Shown here: positions 62,601 through 64,000 of the stretch, piece after piece | Layout of the letters: each line of letters starts with the position of its first letter | Position numbering within the stretch: position 1 is the stretch's first letter | Origin: Dermatophagoides farinae | Lineage: Eukaryota > Arthropoda > Arachnida > Sarcoptiformes > Pyroglyphidae | Direction: 5' to 3' | Assembly (NCBI RefSeq): GCF_024713945.1 | Contig: NC_134685.1 | Coordinates: 3,343,001-3,407,000 of the forward strand | Length of the DNA: 64,000 nucleotides | Notes under the pieces: model-generated | Databases searched by the model: none | Seen by the model: only the letters and a program-made list of their open reading frames with translations | What the model was told of the DNA's origin: nothing | Made by a program: the position numbers and the translations under genes

Positions 62601-62815
62601 CCGCTACCACTGGTGGCACTACTACCACAACCATTATTAATACCATTGTCAACCATATCCGGTTTTGTTGCAAACAAATCAAAACGTCCACGTTTATTAA
62701 CATAATTATTATCATCATCGATATTTACAATTTTCATTGTTGTTGTTGAAACGGACATTGTTATTTTTGTCGGTAATTTCATCGACGATGATGATGATGA
62801 TGAATTATCGGTCAT
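59651..62815 (-). CDS. Ago: Argonaute (Ago-clade), slicer-competent, single exon
   Basis: The protein loads small guide RNAs and silences complementary RNA in the RISC complex. The frame is uninterrupted for 1,054 residues. I take the ATG at 62815-62813 as start (ATGACCGATAAT). The frame is open a little further upstream without an ATG. After a Ser/Gly-rich leader of about 80 residues come the N domain and linker, a PAZ domain to about 455 (YFPVEICQIIADQ at its end), the MID domain (about 560-690: TQCIRQTNVQR, INAKLGG) and PIWI. The catalytic tetrad is complete: D710 (GVDVAHP), E751 (FRQE), D783 (YRDGVSEGQ) and H921 (FYAHLAAFRAR). In the 5'-phosphate pocket K645, Q657, K678 and K682 are kept, but the family tyrosine is H641. 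A Gln/Asn/Ser/Asp insertion of about 80 residues precedes the C-terminal MYFC. The PIWI motifs follow the Ago clade and not the Piwi clade. Which ortholog it is (siRNA or miRNA type) cannot be settled here. Confidence 0.95.
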   Translation of the reverse strand: MTDNSSSSSSSMKLPTKITMSVSTTTMKIVNIDDDNNYVNKRGRFDLFATKPDMVDNGINNGCGSSATSGSGSGGQAGRSMLIQTNHFMITYDPDKIIYSYYVKINPIISNNNDDHHHHSQQRLKNMAKTIQQQQTTPNRSHNNGGGNELLSRKIIQRLIEMNNGDGNIFHNVLCVYDGASSMLTNFRLPIIDDKLIKFRVTLPANDYYHNEQEFEVCIKLIKTVAYSTIEDFYRNPMNDGYVEVVTAVNLIIRHLLLKKRFLIGRSNFHHHSSVDNRINLSSLKELSFGISSSVQTCSAGLQLIMDRCCTPFIKPFMIDDCIRNFLQEMSSNTTGSNNVNHHHNHHHHHHQQQQQRWNDFYRKRLEPILKDYYFEVTNLQRSRRYRIGGITTESAKKVMFTPNNDNNEQQQQRKMISVADYFHQQYGQLQRPDLPCTKVRRGKNEFIYFPVEICQIIADQKARKLTIKEKADLIRKAASINPIDRLDEVRNSVEELINIDNNENYLKEFGFNISTQPITIRARVLDSPKLLEGDDRPIKLTNGKWRYRKFFQPIALKRWILVKLMHFDDSTVEKFLDTFIRNGEQLGMQIDMPIRMDYDFDIATLANFLQKLQHTYSSGSGSEQQLQLLFFIGCNTEWQHSAIKKCGDVDFGLVTQCIRQTNVQRINQSIAVNILHKINAKLGGINVTLDYGKLLQADDYRKTMAIGVDVAHPSPSEKNLPSIAAMVANVDESFARYTSSVKIQKFFRQEIIQELDKMLIDLLRAYEMETNQLPERIILYRDGVSEGQFQVVFNEEILLIKETLARYRSGHKFRLTFVIVQKRHHSRFIPDNSKDGVGRFYNIPPGTVVDTDVVHPRRFDFYLCSHAGIQGTSRPSHYCLLVDENEMSADHIQNFTNVLCHLYARCSRSISIPTPVFYAHLAAFRAREHIQAATSLMMLSMTNNRNQNFNNQQQQQQQQQQQQQQDAAKMLNYFSTTTTTTSATAQSFLSSSSSMMTTPNNNNNNKNNNNNDDDDILSSSPRIHYTKHRVPCLDNFDSFVEMSPTMRSSMYFC
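59917..59960 (-). repeat. CAA/CAG repeat in the Argonaute gene
   Basis: On the coding strand this is a run of about fifteen CAA and CAG codons (poly-Gln), lying after the PIWI domain. It is in frame and is a likely length-polymorphic site. Confidence 0.85.
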
Positions 62816-62916
62816 TGTTGTTGATGAAGAATTGCGGGCAAACAAAAAAAAAATATATACGCAGAATGAACGAACGAAGAAAAAAAATCAAAAACGATCG
62901 TAGCAGATACAAATAC

Positions 62917-62952
62917 AATTGAAAAATTGACCAAAATGTTTGGCTATTTATA
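62917..62952 (-). promoter_or_regulatory. Argonaute core promoter (TATA box and initiator)
   Basis: Minus-strand TATAAATAG at 62952-62944 lies about 130 bases upstream of the ATG. An initiator-like TTCAATT sits about 31-33 bases downstream of it (A near 62920). This spacing is the standard one for TATA-driven transcription and predicts a 5' leader of about 105 bases without an intron. Confidence 0.45.
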
Positions 62953-64000
62953 ACGAAATTGGCGGTAATTTGATTTAAAGCGAAAAAAAATTCTTTTTCG
63001 ACACAAATCAATTGTTGTTTGCTCTGTTCAACATTCTAATGTTCGAAAAGACGAAATAATTGTAAAGGTTTTTTGTGCTAACATGATTCATCGAAAAAAA
63101 TACTTTCATCAATTGTATGTGGATGGTCGAATCGATCAAATTCTCATTTGAAAGATCATCGATTATCAATCATTCTTTGATCAATGTCTTGATGTTTAGC
63201 TCCTGATTCATGGGAACCAAAAAAAAAAAAAAAAAAACAAACCGAATCGATTGAAACAAATGACCCAAACAAACAAATTGGCAGACAGGCATGTAAATTG
63301 TGAATACAAAATGCAAAAATGGCTGCATTGAAATTAATAGATTAAGTTTCGGGATTTGTTTGTTTGTTGCCATTTTTTATCGATGAAGGATTTTGTTTTT
63401 TTTTGTGTATGTGTGTGATGTGACATTGAGTGAAAAAACTTTTTGATTTTTTCCTTTTTTCTCACTGGAAAAAAATAACTAATATTTGTCTCTATGTAAT
63501 GAAAAAAAGCTTTCGAAGCCGAGCAGAATGAATTAATGGAATCGGCAGCCATATATCGTCATCATCATTATCGAGTTCCATTTGGAATCCATTTGGATCT
63601 ACTAAAAATAATGTACAATCATAAGAGAGTAGAGAGAGGTTCATGATCATCTCGCACTTACATATACACGATTATTTTATTAATTCTAACCCAAACCAGC
63701 AACCAAGAAATCAACGGAATAACAGAAAATAGGAAATGAAATACAATATAATGTGTGTGTGTTTGTGTATATAAATTTCATCTTTTTCTTTTTATTTTCT
63801 TTCTTTTTTTGTGTCTAGAATCTTCAGGAACAGGAATAACATGTGCACAATATTCAATTCTTGATGACCAGATGATTGTTTTTGACATCGAATGACTTAT
63901 GACTAATAACAACAACAACAACGAAGACGACGACGATAAAATAATCACAATAAGTTTGTAAAGAGAGAAAAATGATCATCCACTAGAAAAGAAATCCATT
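62953..64000. other. Non-coding flank upstream of Argonaute
   Basis: No gene is supported. The stretch contains an A-run near 63220-63237, TG runs, and a short minus-strand open frame (about 63500-63552) without a donor. Any distal control of the Argonaute gene should lie here. Confidence 0.5.

Overview
The window is eukaryotic nuclear DNA: AT-rich, full of (TG)n, poly-T and GAT/ATG trinucleotide runs. Its genes have mostly tiny GT-AG introns (54-65 nt), and its proteins carry very long Gln, Asn, Ser, His and Asp runs. This style, with an Argonaute and an invertebrate-type Patronin, best fits a small arthropod such as an acariform (house-dust-mite-like) mite. The species is an inference and is not proven by the sequence.

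Layout. (1) 1-4586 is non-coding. (2) 4587-6978 (+) is a two-exon gene for a 776-residue nuclear protein with nine C-terminal C2H2 zinc fingers, followed by a poly(A) signal cluster and a 34-bp near-perfect palindrome. (3) 9167-31029 (+) is a Patronin/CAMSAP microtubule minus-end protein of six coding exons (1,680 residues). Its first exon is separated from the rest by a 16.6-kb intron. (4) Inside that intron, on the same strand, lie an unrecognised Pro/Gln/Ser/Cys-rich reading frame (16717-18870, apparently continuing in another frame to 19447), a second unrecognised low-complexity frame (21845-22729), and a small exon at 25135-25251 whose donor and phase make it an alternative first exon of Patronin. 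(5) 31030-59650 is a 28.6-kb stretch between the convergent 3' ends of Patronin and Argonaute with no credible protein gene, holding only hairpins, dyads and microsatellites. (6) 59651-62815 (-) is a single-exon Argonaute of 1,054 residues with an intact DEDH slicer tetrad and an unusual His in the guide 5'-end pocket. A TATA-type promoter lies just upstream. (7) 62953-64000 is non-coding.

The genes do not form an operon or pathway. Patronin acts on the cytoskeleton, Argonaute in small-RNA silencing, and the zinc-finger protein probably in DNA binding. The observations most worth following are the Argonaute pocket substitution, the alternative Patronin N-terminus, the reading-frame break in the intron-nested gene, and several long inverted repeats (7142-7175, 12573-12620, 50101-50150) that could be hairpin RNAs or protein-binding dyads.
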